From CAYMQB01 sp964392665 (GTDB taxonomy: Bacteria > Hydrothermota > E44-bin80), in NCBI GenBank assembly GCA_964392665.1, contig CAYMQB010000007.1, positions 1-64,000 on the forward strand: a stretch of DNA of 64,000 nt, written 5' to 3'. The notes under the pieces are model-generated. The model saw only the letters and a program-made list of their open reading frames with translations, searched no databases and had not been told where the DNA came from. The position numbers were made by a program, and so were the translations under genes. Shown here in pieces: positions 15,408-24,493 of the stretch (within the stretch, counting starts at the first letter, position 1; each line of letters opens with the position of its first letter).

Positions 15408-18200
15408 GTGAAAAAAGAGAGAATATTCAAAGAAGAGCTAATTGAAAAAAGACCTCCACTATACATTTACAAAGCAAGGATAGGAGACAAAAAAATCTAC
15501 TTGAATGAAGTAATACCTTATTTTGCAACCACAAAAGATGCTGTCGCAGGTTTTATTAAAACGGTAAATGACCTTTCAGATGCGAAACCCAAATACATTG
15601 TAAATATTTCCAGGACGAAAAAGAAAGGAACAAGAATCGTTTCATTAGAAATGTTCTATGCGGGTTTGAATTTGGAAGAATTCATAAGAAATGAAGGAAC
15701 ACTAAATTTACTTGATTCAATCTCATTAATTGCTACAATCTGCAAAGCTTTTCAGGAATTTCATTCAAGAAAAGTATTCGGAATAGGCATCGAACAGAAA
15801 AACATAATAGTTAAGAACCTGCAAAATATTAAGATTATACATCCCCTACTACCAATAGCAGAGAAATACCTGAGAAAGTCTAAGAGACCGGAAATGCTCA
15901 ATCCCCTATATCTTGCCCCTGAGCAGATTGAAAAGAACATAGCAGATGAGAAGAGTGATCTGTTCAACATTGGTACATTGCTTTTTTTGATAATTAACAG
16001 CAAACACCCTTCTAAGCAACAATCCAGCAAGGATTTGATCCCCGAGAACAACATGCCTTATTGCGTAAACTATATTACAAAGCGTTTACTGGAAAAAAAA
16101 CCATCTGATAGATTTTCTTCCATTAACAGCTTTCTTGATGAGCTTTCTCTTTGCCGCAAAGAAATTCAGCTGCAAAAATCTGGGGATAGAGAAACGTTGA
16201 GCGCAAAACATCCTGCAAAGGAAATACAGAAGCAAGAAAAAATCAAGGTTAAACAAGTATTGCAAAGCAAAACAAAACCAAAAAGGAGTAAAAAAGCTAA
16301 GAGAAGTGAGAAAATTGCAAAAGAAAAACCAACACATAAAGCAAAACCACTTAAAAGAATGCCGAAAACAAAAAAACGAATTAAGTTACCATTAAGTAAA
16401 AAGACTCTTGGAATTTCCGTCTTAATTCTTTTTACGCTTATCATCTGTCTCATCGTCATTCCTAAATTGCTAAGGACACTTAATCCCTATAAAATATCAA
16501 GTTTTTCCGTTTTGAACAACACACTTACAACGATGGATGATAAAGGAAAGGTATTATGGAAATTTAAGGTCGGTTCAGACATTTCCTTTTCTAAACTTGT
16601 AGATTTTGATAAAGACAATAGAAATGAGGTCATATTGGGAACAACTTCACTGCTAACAAACCAAAGGAATAAAAAAGTCAAAGGCAGAGATAACGCAAGG
16701 TTCTATATCCTGAATGAAAATGGAAAAATTTTATATTCCCAAGGAATTGGATGTCCTTCCATTTATTCTGATGGCTCTTCCAATTGGTCAATTTACGATT
16801 TGGAAATTACGAACTGTGATGATAAGGGAATAAACAATTTTGTAGCCCTTGCAATTACAAATGACAGTCTTGACTGCATACTATTTTTAAGAAATGAAGA
16901 CGGAAAATCCTCAAAGTTCTGGCATACAGGTCGAATATCAAACATAATTCCCTTAACATTGAAAGATAACGGAAAAATACTGCTTTGCGCCGGTGAGAAC
17001 ACAAGGATGGGTAAAAAACCGGTTGTTTTCGCACTAAAGCAAGAAATGTTCAATGATCAATCACCTCCGTGCCAGGGGGATGTAAAAAATCAAAAAAAAG
17101 GTCTTTTGTGGTACAGGTTCGAACCAGGTTCAGGAACGGTAAAAAACATAGGCAAGAAAGATTCTGTAACTGTCTTTGTTCAATTGACCAACGGAACTGA
17201 AAAATTATATGAAACAGAGAGTGGATACGAAATAAACGAGCATGATACATGTTTTGAAATGTTCGAAGAAAGAGGACAAACATATGACGAAGCATTTAGA
17301 ACATTGATGAATGCGGAAGAATACAAGAGAAAACAGCAATTTGACTTGGCACTCTCAACTTATGACAAAGCATCAAACATTAAAACAGAGGATGTAGGAT
17401 TTATAGGTACTGCTTTGTTTGAAAAAGCATTATTATACTTTGAGCAGAAGGAATGGCGATTATCCTCAATCGCCTTCAATAGTGCTACAAAGATAGACCC
17501 GCTAATCTGTGAAGCTTTTTACAGATTGGGCTTGACCTATTCGGAAAGAGAGCAATTCAGTAATGCTATAGTAGCTTTTCGAAAGGCATTCAAACTCTCG
17601 GGAAAAGAGGAGCAATTCTATAAGATCATAGATTTATACACCGCGATTGGTAAATACAAAACAGCAAAAAAGCTTCTATCTGCTTACGAAAAGAACGCAA
17701 AAAATAAATTATCCCTTCTAATGCACATTTCCAAAGTTAATAGGGAGGAGGGAAATTTCAAAACTGCGGCCGTCTCACTGGAAAATTTAGTAGAAAACTT
17801 TCCGAAGAGCTTAAATGCAAAAATATTACTTGCAGATATCTATGCAGATATGGATAAAAACCTCTCCTTAGCAGAATCCCTATTTAACTACTCTTGCAAC
17901 AAAGACTCCATGCTTTATTTTGAAAATGTAGAAACCTCCGGCTGGATTTCTTATAGGAAAAGCAGCTTCGGAGCAGCTTTCAAAAAACTCACCGCAGCGG
18001 TAGACAGAGAAGAGAAAAACGAGAAAATAGAAGTCTCATCACGAACAAAACTGCCGAGACTCTATTACAGAACAGCTATCATTGCACAAACGTTGGGTAA
18101 GAAGGACATAAAAGAAGTGTCGATCGAAAAAGCCCGGAAATCAAAATTCTGCAAAGGCTATATCAAAAGACAGCTAAACTACTTGCTTGCAAGCCCATAA
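15408..18200 (+). CDS. Membrane-anchored pseudokinase with C-terminal TPR repeats
   Basis: This 930-residue protein uses a GTG start after GAGGG. Residues about 10-250 align with a Hanks-type kinase: a YLAPEQI activation-loop end, KSDLFNIGTLLF and LEKKPSDRFSS. The key catalytic sites are gone. The VAIK lysine position reads IYLNEV, HRD-x-K-x-x-N reads GIGIEQKNI, and DFG is replaced by HPLL. A Lys-rich linker leads to one membrane segment at about 326-350 (GISVLILFTLIICLIVIP). An FG-GAP-like stretch follows (DFDKDNRNEVILG), then several TPRs from about 630. It probably works as a scaffold or sensor rather than a kinase. Confidence 0.75.
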   Translation: MKKERIFKEELIEKRPPLYIYKARIGDKKIYLNEVIPYFATTKDAVAGFIKTVNDLSDAKPKYIVNISRTKKKGTRIVSLEMFYAGLNLEEFIRNEGTLNLLDSISLIATICKAFQEFHSRKVFGIGIEQKNIIVKNLQNIKIIHPLLPIAEKYLRKSKRPEMLNPLYLAPEQIEKNIADEKSDLFNIGTLLFLIINSKHPSKQQSSKDLIPENNMPYCVNYITKRLLEKKPSDRFSSINSFLDELSLCRKEIQLQKSGDRETLSAKHPAKEIQKQEKIKVKQVLQSKTKPKRSKKAKRSEKIAKEKPTHKAKPLKRMPKTKKRIKLPLSKKTLGISVLILFTLIICLIVIPKLLRTLNPYKISSFSVLNNTLTTMDDKGKVLWKFKVGSDISFSKLVDFDKDNRNEVILGTTSLLTNQRNKKVKGRDNARFYILNENGKILYSQGIGCPSIYSDGSSNWSIYDLEITNCDDKGINNFVALAITNDSLDCILFLRNEDGKSSKFWHTGRISNIIPLTLKDNGKILLCAGENTRMGKKPVVFALKQEMFNDQSPPCQGDVKNQKKGLLWYRFEPGSGTVKNIGKKDSVTVFVQLTNGTEKLYETESGYEINEHDTCFEMFEERGQTYDEAFRTLMNAEEYKRKQQFDLALSTYDKASNIKTEDVGFIGTALFEKALLYFEQKEWRLSSIAFNSATKIDPLICEAFYRLGLTYSEREQFSNAIVAFRKAFKLSGKEEQFYKIIDLYTAIGKYKTAKKLLSAYEKNAKNKLSLLMHISKVNREEGNFKTAAVSLENLVENFPKSLNAKILLADIYADMDKNLSLAESLFNYSCNKDSMLYFENVETSGWISYRKSSFGAAFKKLTAAVDREEKNEKIEVSSRTKLPRLYYRTAIIAQTLGKKDIKEVSIEKARKSKFCKGYIKRQLNYLLASP

Positions 18201-18274
18201 CAATCACGAGAGAAATTAAAAAGGTAAATTTTGTCAGGTGTTGAATGGAAAAAAGCTAATATGGGAGAAAAGAT

Positions 18275-19207
18275 ATGATATACACATTGACACTTAATCC
18301 TGCTCTTGATAGAACCTTACTCGTTGAAAACCTCGCATTTGAGGACTCAAACAGAGTGAAGAAAGAATTAAGATATGCGGGAGGAAAAGGCATTGATGTA
18401 TCGCGAGTAATAAACGAGCTTGGTGGAAACAGTATTGCGCTTGGTTTTGTTGGTGGCTACGATGGTATGGAGCTCGAAGGAAGACTAATAAACGAAGGCA
18501 TTAACTGTGATTTTGTGAAAATTGCTGATGAGACAAGAATCAATGTGTTCATAAAAAATAAGGAAGATGGAAAAAGAACTTCACTCCATGCAAAAGGTCC
18601 AAAAGTGTCACCTTCCGAACTCGCTCTGCTCTATAATAAGATAAAAGATCTTAACCCCGTTCCCTCGTGGTTCGTTATGAGTGGCTCATTGCCTTTAGGT
18701 GTATCTAACAATATTTATACACAGCTTACTCGTCTCTTAAGAAACAAAATAACTAAAGTGTTCCTTGATTCGGATGGAATGCCGCTTAAAAAAGGATTGG
18801 CGTCAATTCCTTTTGCAGTAAAGCCAAATGCGTTCGAACTTGAAAGACTCGCTGGAAAAAAACTGAAAAATCAAAAACAAATAATAACCTTTGGTATGAA
18901 ACTCATCGAAAAAGGAATAAGCTATGTCCTTATATCTTTGGGTGAAAAAGGAATGATTCTGGTCTCAAAAAACGAAGTGTTAAAAGGAGTTTCTCCCCGG
19001 GTAAAAGAAAAAAGTACAATAGGAGCAGGCGATTCATCTGTTGCGGGATTCATCTATGCCTACGAAAGGAACAAGCAGATTAGTGATTGTCTAAAAATGG
19101 CTGTTTCCTGCGGAACTGCAACCGTCCTGACCCCCGGTACAGCATTGTGTAAAAAAGAAGATGTAAAAAGGATAATTAAAAAAGTCCGAATTGAGAATTT
19201 GGGTTAA
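18275..19207 (+). CDS. PfkB-family sugar kinase (1-phosphofructokinase-like)
   Basis: This 310-residue ribokinase-fold protein has the LTLNPALDRT N-terminus typical of the FruK/LacC branch, AGGKGIDVSRVI near residue 31 and the ATP/catalytic signature TIGAGDSSVAGF near 247. It phosphorylates a phosphosugar, most likely fructose 1-phosphate (or tagatose/fructose 6-phosphate), using ATP. Substrate cannot be fixed from sequence alone. GGGAG precedes the ATG. There is no PTS gene nearby, which argues against a classic fructose-PTS role. Confidence 0.85.
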   Translation: MIYTLTLNPALDRTLLVENLAFEDSNRVKKELRYAGGKGIDVSRVINELGGNSIALGFVGGYDGMELEGRLINEGINCDFVKIADETRINVFIKNKEDGKRTSLHAKGPKVSPSELALLYNKIKDLNPVPSWFVMSGSLPLGVSNNIYTQLTRLLRNKITKVFLDSDGMPLKKGLASIPFAVKPNAFELERLAGKKLKNQKQIITFGMKLIEKGISYVLISLGEKGMILVSKNEVLKGVSPRVKEKSTIGAGDSSVAGFIYAYERNKQISDCLKMAVSCGTATVLTPGTALCKKEDVKRIIKKVRIENLG

Positions 19208-19245
19208 CAACTAAGTATTTTTTGCTAAGTTCTTGTGTTTCCCTC

Positions 19246-19273
19246 TTGACATATTTTCTTTTTTCTGTATGAT
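19246..19273 (+). promoter_or_regulatory. carA promoter, apparently leaderless
   Basis: TTGACA (19246-19251), a 16-nt spacer and TATGAT (19268-19273) are followed after 8 nt by the carA ATG at 19282. No Shine-Dalgarno precedes the start. Confidence 0.75.
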
Positions 19274-19281
19274 GTATCCTA

Positions 19282-20355
19282 ATGAACAAAGGAAGTCAGG
19301 GGAAACTCATTCTCAAAGGCGGTTCTGTCTTTCAAGGTAACCTTTTCGGCTCAAAGAAAACTGTATCAGGCGAGGTTGTGTTTAATACAGGAATGCTAGG
19401 CTATCCTGAAACTCTCACTGACCCATCCTATAGGGGTCAAATACTCGTGTTAACATATCCTCTAATAGGAAACTATGGTGTACCCGGGAACGAAATAGAA
19501 GATGACTTATTAAAGTATTTCGAATCCGATAGAATACAAATTCAGGGTCTGGTAATATCGGATTATTCTGATGCATATTCCCATTGGAATGCAGAAAAAT
19601 CACTGTCCGAATGGATGGTAGAGTATGATGTCCCTGGTATATTTGGTGTGGATACGAGGGAGATAACGAAGATACTAAGAGAAAACGGTAGCCTGTTGGG
19701 TAAAATCGTCTACAAAGAAAAAAATATCCAGTTCCAAGACCCTAATAAGAGGAACCTTATTCAAGAAACGAGTATACTGAAATCCGTCTCTTATAACAAA
19801 AATGGTACCAAACGTATTGTCCTTGTTGACTGTGGCACAAAAAATAACTTAATCCGTTCCTTTCTTAAAAGAGATATTTCGGTTATAAGGGTACCCTGGA
19901 ATTACGATTTCACAAAAGAGAACGTGGATGGTATTCTTATTTCAAATGGTCCTGGAGATCCGAAGATGTGCAAAGAGACTATTGCCAATGTGAGAAAGGT
20001 TCTCAATGGAAACATTCCTATTCTTGGTATCTGTCTTGGTTCTCAGATTCTGGGACTTGCAGCCGGTGCGGATACATACAAGTTGAAGTATGGACATAGG
20101 AGCCATAATCAACCATGTGTCGAGGTGGGTACGAAAAGATGTTATATTACACCGCAAAACCACGGGTATGCCATTAATGCCGCTACATTACCGGAAGATT
20201 GGCGCGAATGGTTCTACAATAATAACGACGGAACAAACGAAGGTATCACACATATATCAAAACCCTTTTTTGGAGCACAGTTTCACCCAGAGGCATCTCC
20301 AGGACCCGACGATACGGAATTCGTCTTCGATATGTTTGTTAGGGCAATAGGTTAG
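19282..20355 (+). CDS. carA: Carbamoyl-phosphate synthase small (glutaminase) subunit
   Basis: This 357-residue protein supplies ammonia from glutamine to CarB for pyrimidine and arginine synthesis. The N-terminal CPSase small domain starts LILKGGSVFQG and contains GYPETLTDPSY. The class I glutamine amidotransferase domain has the nucleophile Cys in GICLGSQILGLA and the catalytic His-x-Glu in QFHPEASPGP. Length and order are normal. The transcript is predicted to start at or next to the ATG. carB follows after a 131-bp spacer. Confidence 0.96.
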   Translation: MNKGSQGKLILKGGSVFQGNLFGSKKTVSGEVVFNTGMLGYPETLTDPSYRGQILVLTYPLIGNYGVPGNEIEDDLLKYFESDRIQIQGLVISDYSDAYSHWNAEKSLSEWMVEYDVPGIFGVDTREITKILRENGSLLGKIVYKEKNIQFQDPNKRNLIQETSILKSVSYNKNGTKRIVLVDCGTKNNLIRSFLKRDISVIRVPWNYDFTKENVDGILISNGPGDPKMCKETIANVRKVLNGNIPILGICLGSQILGLAAGADTYKLKYGHRSHNQPCVEVGTKRCYITPQNHGYAINAATLPEDWREWFYNNNDGTNEGITHISKPFFGAQFHPEASPGPDDTEFVFDMFVRAIG

Positions 20356-20486
20356 AAGAGAAACAGAGTGTCGGTGTATCGGAGTAACGGTGATGGACTA
20401 AACAGACCAAACAGACTAAATGAACGCTCTCAACGATATTAACGCTACGAACGAACTTAAGGGACTAACTTTATTAACATAATGCA
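20356..20486. other. Low-complexity spacer between carA and carB
   Basis: 131 bp with imperfect short direct repeats (gactaaacagaccaaacagac and gaacg/gaacgaac words). I see no gene, clear promoter or terminator. carB has no Shine-Dalgarno before its ATG. Similar cgaacgaact-type words occur in the 30530-30625 gap. Confidence 0.5.
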
Positions 20487-23400
20487 ATGCGAATAAAAAA
20501 AGTCTTAATACTCGGTTCGGGAGCTATAAGGATAGGACAGGCTGGTGAATTCGACTATTCAGGCAGCCAGGCAATCAAAGCGCTGAAGGAAGAGGGAATT
20601 AAAACTATTCTCGTAAATCCGAACATAGCAACCGTTCAGACCTCCAGTTATCTTGCAGACACGATATATTTCCTTCCTATCGATCCTCAATTCATAGAAA
20701 GTGTTATCGAAAAGGAGAAGCCCGATGGTGTATTACTTGCCTTTGGAGGGCAGACTGCATTGAATGTTGGTTTTGAACTGGCAAAAAAATCAGTGTTTTC
20801 CAAACTGAATGTTAAAATTCTCGGAACCCCAATCGAAGCAATCAAAAATACAGAAGATAGAGACCTTTTTGTTAAAAAGCTACACGAAATTCACCTGAAG
20901 GTTCCTGAAAGCAAAGCAGTGACGTGTACAAAAGATGCAGTCTGTGTGGCAAAAAAGATCGGGTATCCCGTAATGTGCAGAATTGCATATGCTCTTGGTG
21001 GATTGGGTTCTGGTGTTGCATACGACAAAGAAGAATTATCAGAGATTGCAGAAAAAGCTTTCTCCTTCGCACATCAAATACTGATTGAAAAATACTTCGG
21101 AGGATGGAAAGAAGTAGAATACGAGGTTGTAAGGGACCGTTATGATAACTGCATCGTTGTCTGCTCTATGGAAAATGTCGATCCTATGGGTATTCACACC
21201 GGTGAAAGCATAGTAGTTGCTCCTGTACAAACCTTAAACGCTAGTGAAAATTTCAAATTAAGGTCCTTGTCCATTAAGGTAATAAGACATCTTGGAATAG
21301 TCGGTGAATGCAATATTCAATTCGCACTTGACCCATTATCAGAAGATTACAGAATCATCGAAGTTAATGCCCGGCTAAGTAGGAGTTCAGCTCTTGCTTC
21401 CAAAGCAACGGGTTACCCTCTTGCTTTTATTGCTACGAAACTTGCTCTGGGCTATAGCTTGACCGAGATAGAAAATAGCATAACAAAGGAGACAAAAGCA
21501 TGTTTTGAACCTGCTTTAGATTACATAGTCTTGAAATATCCAAGATGGGACCTGCAGAAATTCAGAAAGGTGCAATTCGCAATAGGTTCCGAGATGAAAT
21601 CCGTAGGGGAAGTGATGGCGATCGGGAGAAATTTTGAAGAAGTTTTTCAAAAGGCAATCCGTATGCTAAATATTGGTCTTAAAGGTTTGGCCTGCAGTAA
21701 GATCAGATTTGGTAATTTAAATAAGGAGCTTAAACAGCCAACAGACAAAAGAATGTTTGCCATTGCAGAAGCAATAAAAAGAGGATATTCAATAGAAAGA
21801 ATACATCAACTAACCAGGGTTGATAAGTGGTTTCTTTTCAAAATCAATAACATAATTGAATTAGCCGGAAAATTAAAGCAACATAGTCTTAAAACCATAC
21901 CTTTGGATCTGTTAAAGAAAGCAAAACAGAAAGGGTTCTCGGATTTACAAATCGCAGAACTTACGGATAGCGGAGAAGAGGACGTTAGAAGAAGAAGAAA
22001 AAAACTGGGTGTAATACCGTTCAGAAAACAGATAGATACGCTTGCAGCGGAGTATCCTGCAAAAACCAACTATTTATATATGACATATAACTGCAGTAAG
22101 GATGATATAGAAGCAGAGGCGAAAAACCAGGTCGTTGTTTTAGGTAGTGGAGCTTACAGGATTGGTTCTTCTGTAGAATTCGACTGGTGTTGCGTTAACT
22201 CTGCCGTAACATTAAGGGATATGGGATACGGCACGATAATGATAAACTGCAATCCGGAAACAGTTAGCACGGATTACGATATCTGTGACAAACTGTACTT
22301 CGAGGAATTGACCTTGGAAAGGATCCTTGATATCTATGATAAAGAAAAAATCCTGGGCATGATTGTATCAATGGGGGGGCAGATACCAAACAATCTCGCA
22401 ATGGACCTACATAATTTCAACGTTCCTGTACTTGGAACTTCTCCGGTCAATATCGATAAAGCCGAGGATAGAAACAAATTTTCTCAACTCCTTGATAGGT
22501 TAAATATTGATCAACCCTTTTGGAAAGAACTGAAAAGCGTCCAGGAAGCGGAAAAATTCGCAGATACGGTTGGTTATCCCGTTCTTATTCGACCAAGTTA
22601 TGTGCTCAGCGGTGCTGCCATGAGTATCGTTCTCAGCAGGGAAGAATTGAAAAGTTATCTGAAGAAAGCTTCCGAAGTTAGCGAGAAATATCCTGTTGTT
22701 ATAAGCAAGTTCATAACCGGTGCTAAGGAGATAGAAATCGATGTAGTAGCAAAAAAGGGTGATGTTTATTGCTATGCTATATCTGAACATATAGAGAACG
22801 CAGGTGTCCACTCCGGTGACGCTACAATGGTTTTGCCACCCCAGAGGACATATCTTGAGACAATGAGAAGGATAAAAACTATTGCTAAACAATTGGCAAA
22901 ATCATTGGAAATAACAGGTCCCTTTAACATACAGTTCATTGCCAAGGATAACAATGTAAAGGTTATTGAGTGTAATCTGAGGGCATCAAGAAGTTTACCT
23001 TTTGTCTCCAAGGTCTTTAAGATAAACTTTATTGACATTGCTACGAAACTCATTATGGATAGAAATATTCCCAAAATAGAAAAATCATCCTTTGACCTCG
23101 ATTATGTGGGAGTGAAAGCACCGCAGTTTTCATTTAACCGACTGAAAGGTTCGGATCCAGTCCTGGGTGTTGAAATGGCTTCAACCGGAGAAGTTGCCTG
23201 TTTTGGAGATGATTTTAACGAGGCATTCCTAAAAAGCCTTATTTCTGTTGGATTCAGGCTGCCAAAAAAAACAATCCTCCTATCGACAGGTCCCATAGAC
23301 AGTAAAGCGGAATTCCTGCAGAGTACAAGAATATTGAGTAGTATGCACTTCAGGTTTTATGCTACTGAAGGTACTGCTCATTTTATGAGAAAAAATGGTA

Positions 23401-23669
23401 TTAAAGTGAAGATATTACACTGGCCACTCGAGAAAAAAGAACCGAACACACTCACTTATATGACTAAAAGGAAGATAGACCTTGTGATAAATATACCGAA
23501 AAACATAGAAAAACAAGAACTTGAAAACGATTATATAATAAGAAGAAAAGCGGTGGATACCGGAGTTCCTCTGATTACAAACCTTCAACTTGCAAAAAGA
23601 TTCGTAGAAGCGATTTCGAGCATCTCAATTGAAGACTTGAAGGTCAAAAGCTGGGGTGAATATGTTTAG
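20487..23669 (+). CDS. carB: Carbamoyl-phosphate synthase large subunit
   Basis: This 1060-residue enzyme makes carbamoyl phosphate from bicarbonate, ammonia and two ATP. Both halves of the duplicated synthetase are present: an N-terminal carboxyphosphate half (LGSGAIRIGQAGEFDYSGSQ at the start, ENVDPMGIHTGESIVVAP) and a carbamate-kinase half beginning near residue 548 (VVVLGSGAYRIGSSVEFDW, then SEHIENAGVHSGDATMVLPP). The oligomerisation domain is in between. A C-terminal MGS-like regulatory domain (ATEGTAHFMRKNGIKV) is complete. Length is normal. Confidence 0.97.
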   Translation: MRIKKVLILGSGAIRIGQAGEFDYSGSQAIKALKEEGIKTILVNPNIATVQTSSYLADTIYFLPIDPQFIESVIEKEKPDGVLLAFGGQTALNVGFELAKKSVFSKLNVKILGTPIEAIKNTEDRDLFVKKLHEIHLKVPESKAVTCTKDAVCVAKKIGYPVMCRIAYALGGLGSGVAYDKEELSEIAEKAFSFAHQILIEKYFGGWKEVEYEVVRDRYDNCIVVCSMENVDPMGIHTGESIVVAPVQTLNASENFKLRSLSIKVIRHLGIVGECNIQFALDPLSEDYRIIEVNARLSRSSALASKATGYPLAFIATKLALGYSLTEIENSITKETKACFEPALDYIVLKYPRWDLQKFRKVQFAIGSEMKSVGEVMAIGRNFEEVFQKAIRMLNIGLKGLACSKIRFGNLNKELKQPTDKRMFAIAEAIKRGYSIERIHQLTRVDKWFLFKINNIIELAGKLKQHSLKTIPLDLLKKAKQKGFSDLQIAELTDSGEEDVRRRRKKLGVIPFRKQIDTLAAEYPAKTNYLYMTYNCSKDDIEAEAKNQVVVLGSGAYRIGSSVEFDWCCVNSAVTLRDMGYGTIMINCNPETVSTDYDICDKLYFEELTLERILDIYDKEKILGMIVSMGGQIPNNLAMDLHNFNVPVLGTSPVNIDKAEDRNKFSQLLDRLNIDQPFWKELKSVQEAEKFADTVGYPVLIRPSYVLSGAAMSIVLSREELKSYLKKASEVSEKYPVVISKFITGAKEIEIDVVAKKGDVYCYAISEHIENAGVHSGDATMVLPPQRTYLETMRRIKTIAKQLAKSLEITGPFNIQFIAKDNNVKVIECNLRASRSLPFVSKVFKINFIDIATKLIMDRNIPKIEKSSFDLDYVGVKAPQFSFNRLKGSDPVLGVEMASTGEVACFGDDFNEAFLKSLISVGFRLPKKTILLSTGPIDSKAEFLQSTRILSSMHFRFYATEGTAHFMRKNGIKVKILHWPLEKKEPNTLTYMTKRKIDLVINIPKNIEKQELENDYIIRRKAVDTGVPLITNLQLAKRFVEAISSISIEDLKVKSWGEYV

Positions 23670-23746
23670 TGCAGAATTGGTTTAATGACAAAACTCCCTA
23701 TTGTTGTGAGAACTGGTTCATTTTCAAGGACGACTACACGCTCTTG

Positions 23747-23775
23747 AAGTCCCCTCTCGACGGAGGGAACTTTTC
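23747..23775 (+). terminator. Possible terminator after carB
   Basis: AAGTCCCCTC and GAGGGAACTT form a 10-bp stem with one mismatch and a 6-nt loop, followed by only a short TT. It lies about 80 bp after carB and just before the rpe promoter. The short T-tract keeps confidence low. Confidence 0.4.
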
Positions 23776-23789
23776 GTCATATAAAAAAG

Positions 23790-23817
23790 TTGACAAAATT
23801 ATTTTTTGTGCTATCAT
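23790..23817 (+). promoter_or_regulatory. rpe promoter, apparently leaderless
   Basis: TTGACA (23790-23795), a 16-nt spacer and TATCAT (23812-23817) are followed after 6 nt by the ATG at 23824. Transcription should start at the codon itself. No Shine-Dalgarno is present. Confidence 0.75.
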
Positions 23818-23823
23818 CTTGAA

Positions 23824-24471
23824 ATGATAAAAATAGCACCTTCAATTTTGGCGTGTGATTTTTCTAAATTAGAACAGGAAATACTGGATATTGAACATGG
23901 GGGGGCAGATCTTATTCACCTGGACATTATGGATGGGCACTTTGTACCGAACATCACCTTTGGTCCAATCATTGTGAGAGCAATCCGAAAATTAACCAAA
24001 CTTCCACTCGATGCACATCTAATGATTTCAGATCCAGAAAAATACGCTCCTGAATTTATAACAAGCGGAGCTGATAAGATTACCTTTCACATAGAGGTTA
24101 AGGAAAATCCCACCGAACTTGCAGGCAAAATAAGAAATCTTGATTGCAATGTCGGCATTTCTCTTAATCCGGAAACACCTGTTAGCAAATTGCGAAGCTT
24201 TCTCTCGCTGTTTGATTCCGTACTTGTAATGAGTGTACATCCAGGATTTGGTGGACAACAATTTAAGCAGGAGAGCTACGGGAAAATTAGTGAACTGAAA
24301 AAAATAAAAGAAGAGAGAAATTTACACTTTGACATTGAAGTAGATGGTGGTGTGAATCTTGATAATTCAACCCAACTCATACAATCTGGAGTTAACACGT
24401 TAATTGCCGGAACAACCATATTTCACTCTAAAAATAGAGAAATGACAATTAACTCTTTAAGAAAAGCTTAG
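23824..24471 (+). CDS. rpe: Ribulose-phosphate 3-epimerase
   Basis: This 215-residue TIM barrel interconverts ribulose 5-phosphate and xylulose 5-phosphate in the pentose phosphate pathway. It has the N-terminal IAPSILACDFSKLE, the metal-binding HLDIMDGHFVPNITFG and MSVHPGFGGQ signatures, and a C-terminal VDGGVN with the phosphate-binding AGTTIF. A longer frame from 23806 exists but would begin inside the promoter, so I start at 23824. The HEAT-repeat gene follows after 22 bp, probably in the same transcript. Confidence 0.95.
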   Translation: MIKIAPSILACDFSKLEQEILDIEHGGADLIHLDIMDGHFVPNITFGPIIVRAIRKLTKLPLDAHLMISDPEKYAPEFITSGADKITFHIEVKENPTELAGKIRNLDCNVGISLNPETPVSKLRSFLSLFDSVLVMSVHPGFGGQQFKQESYGKISELKKIKEERNLHFDIEVDGGVNLDNSTQLIQSGVNTLIAGTTIFHSKNREMTINSLRKA

Positions 24472-24493
24472 CAATAGATTTTCAAGAGCAACC

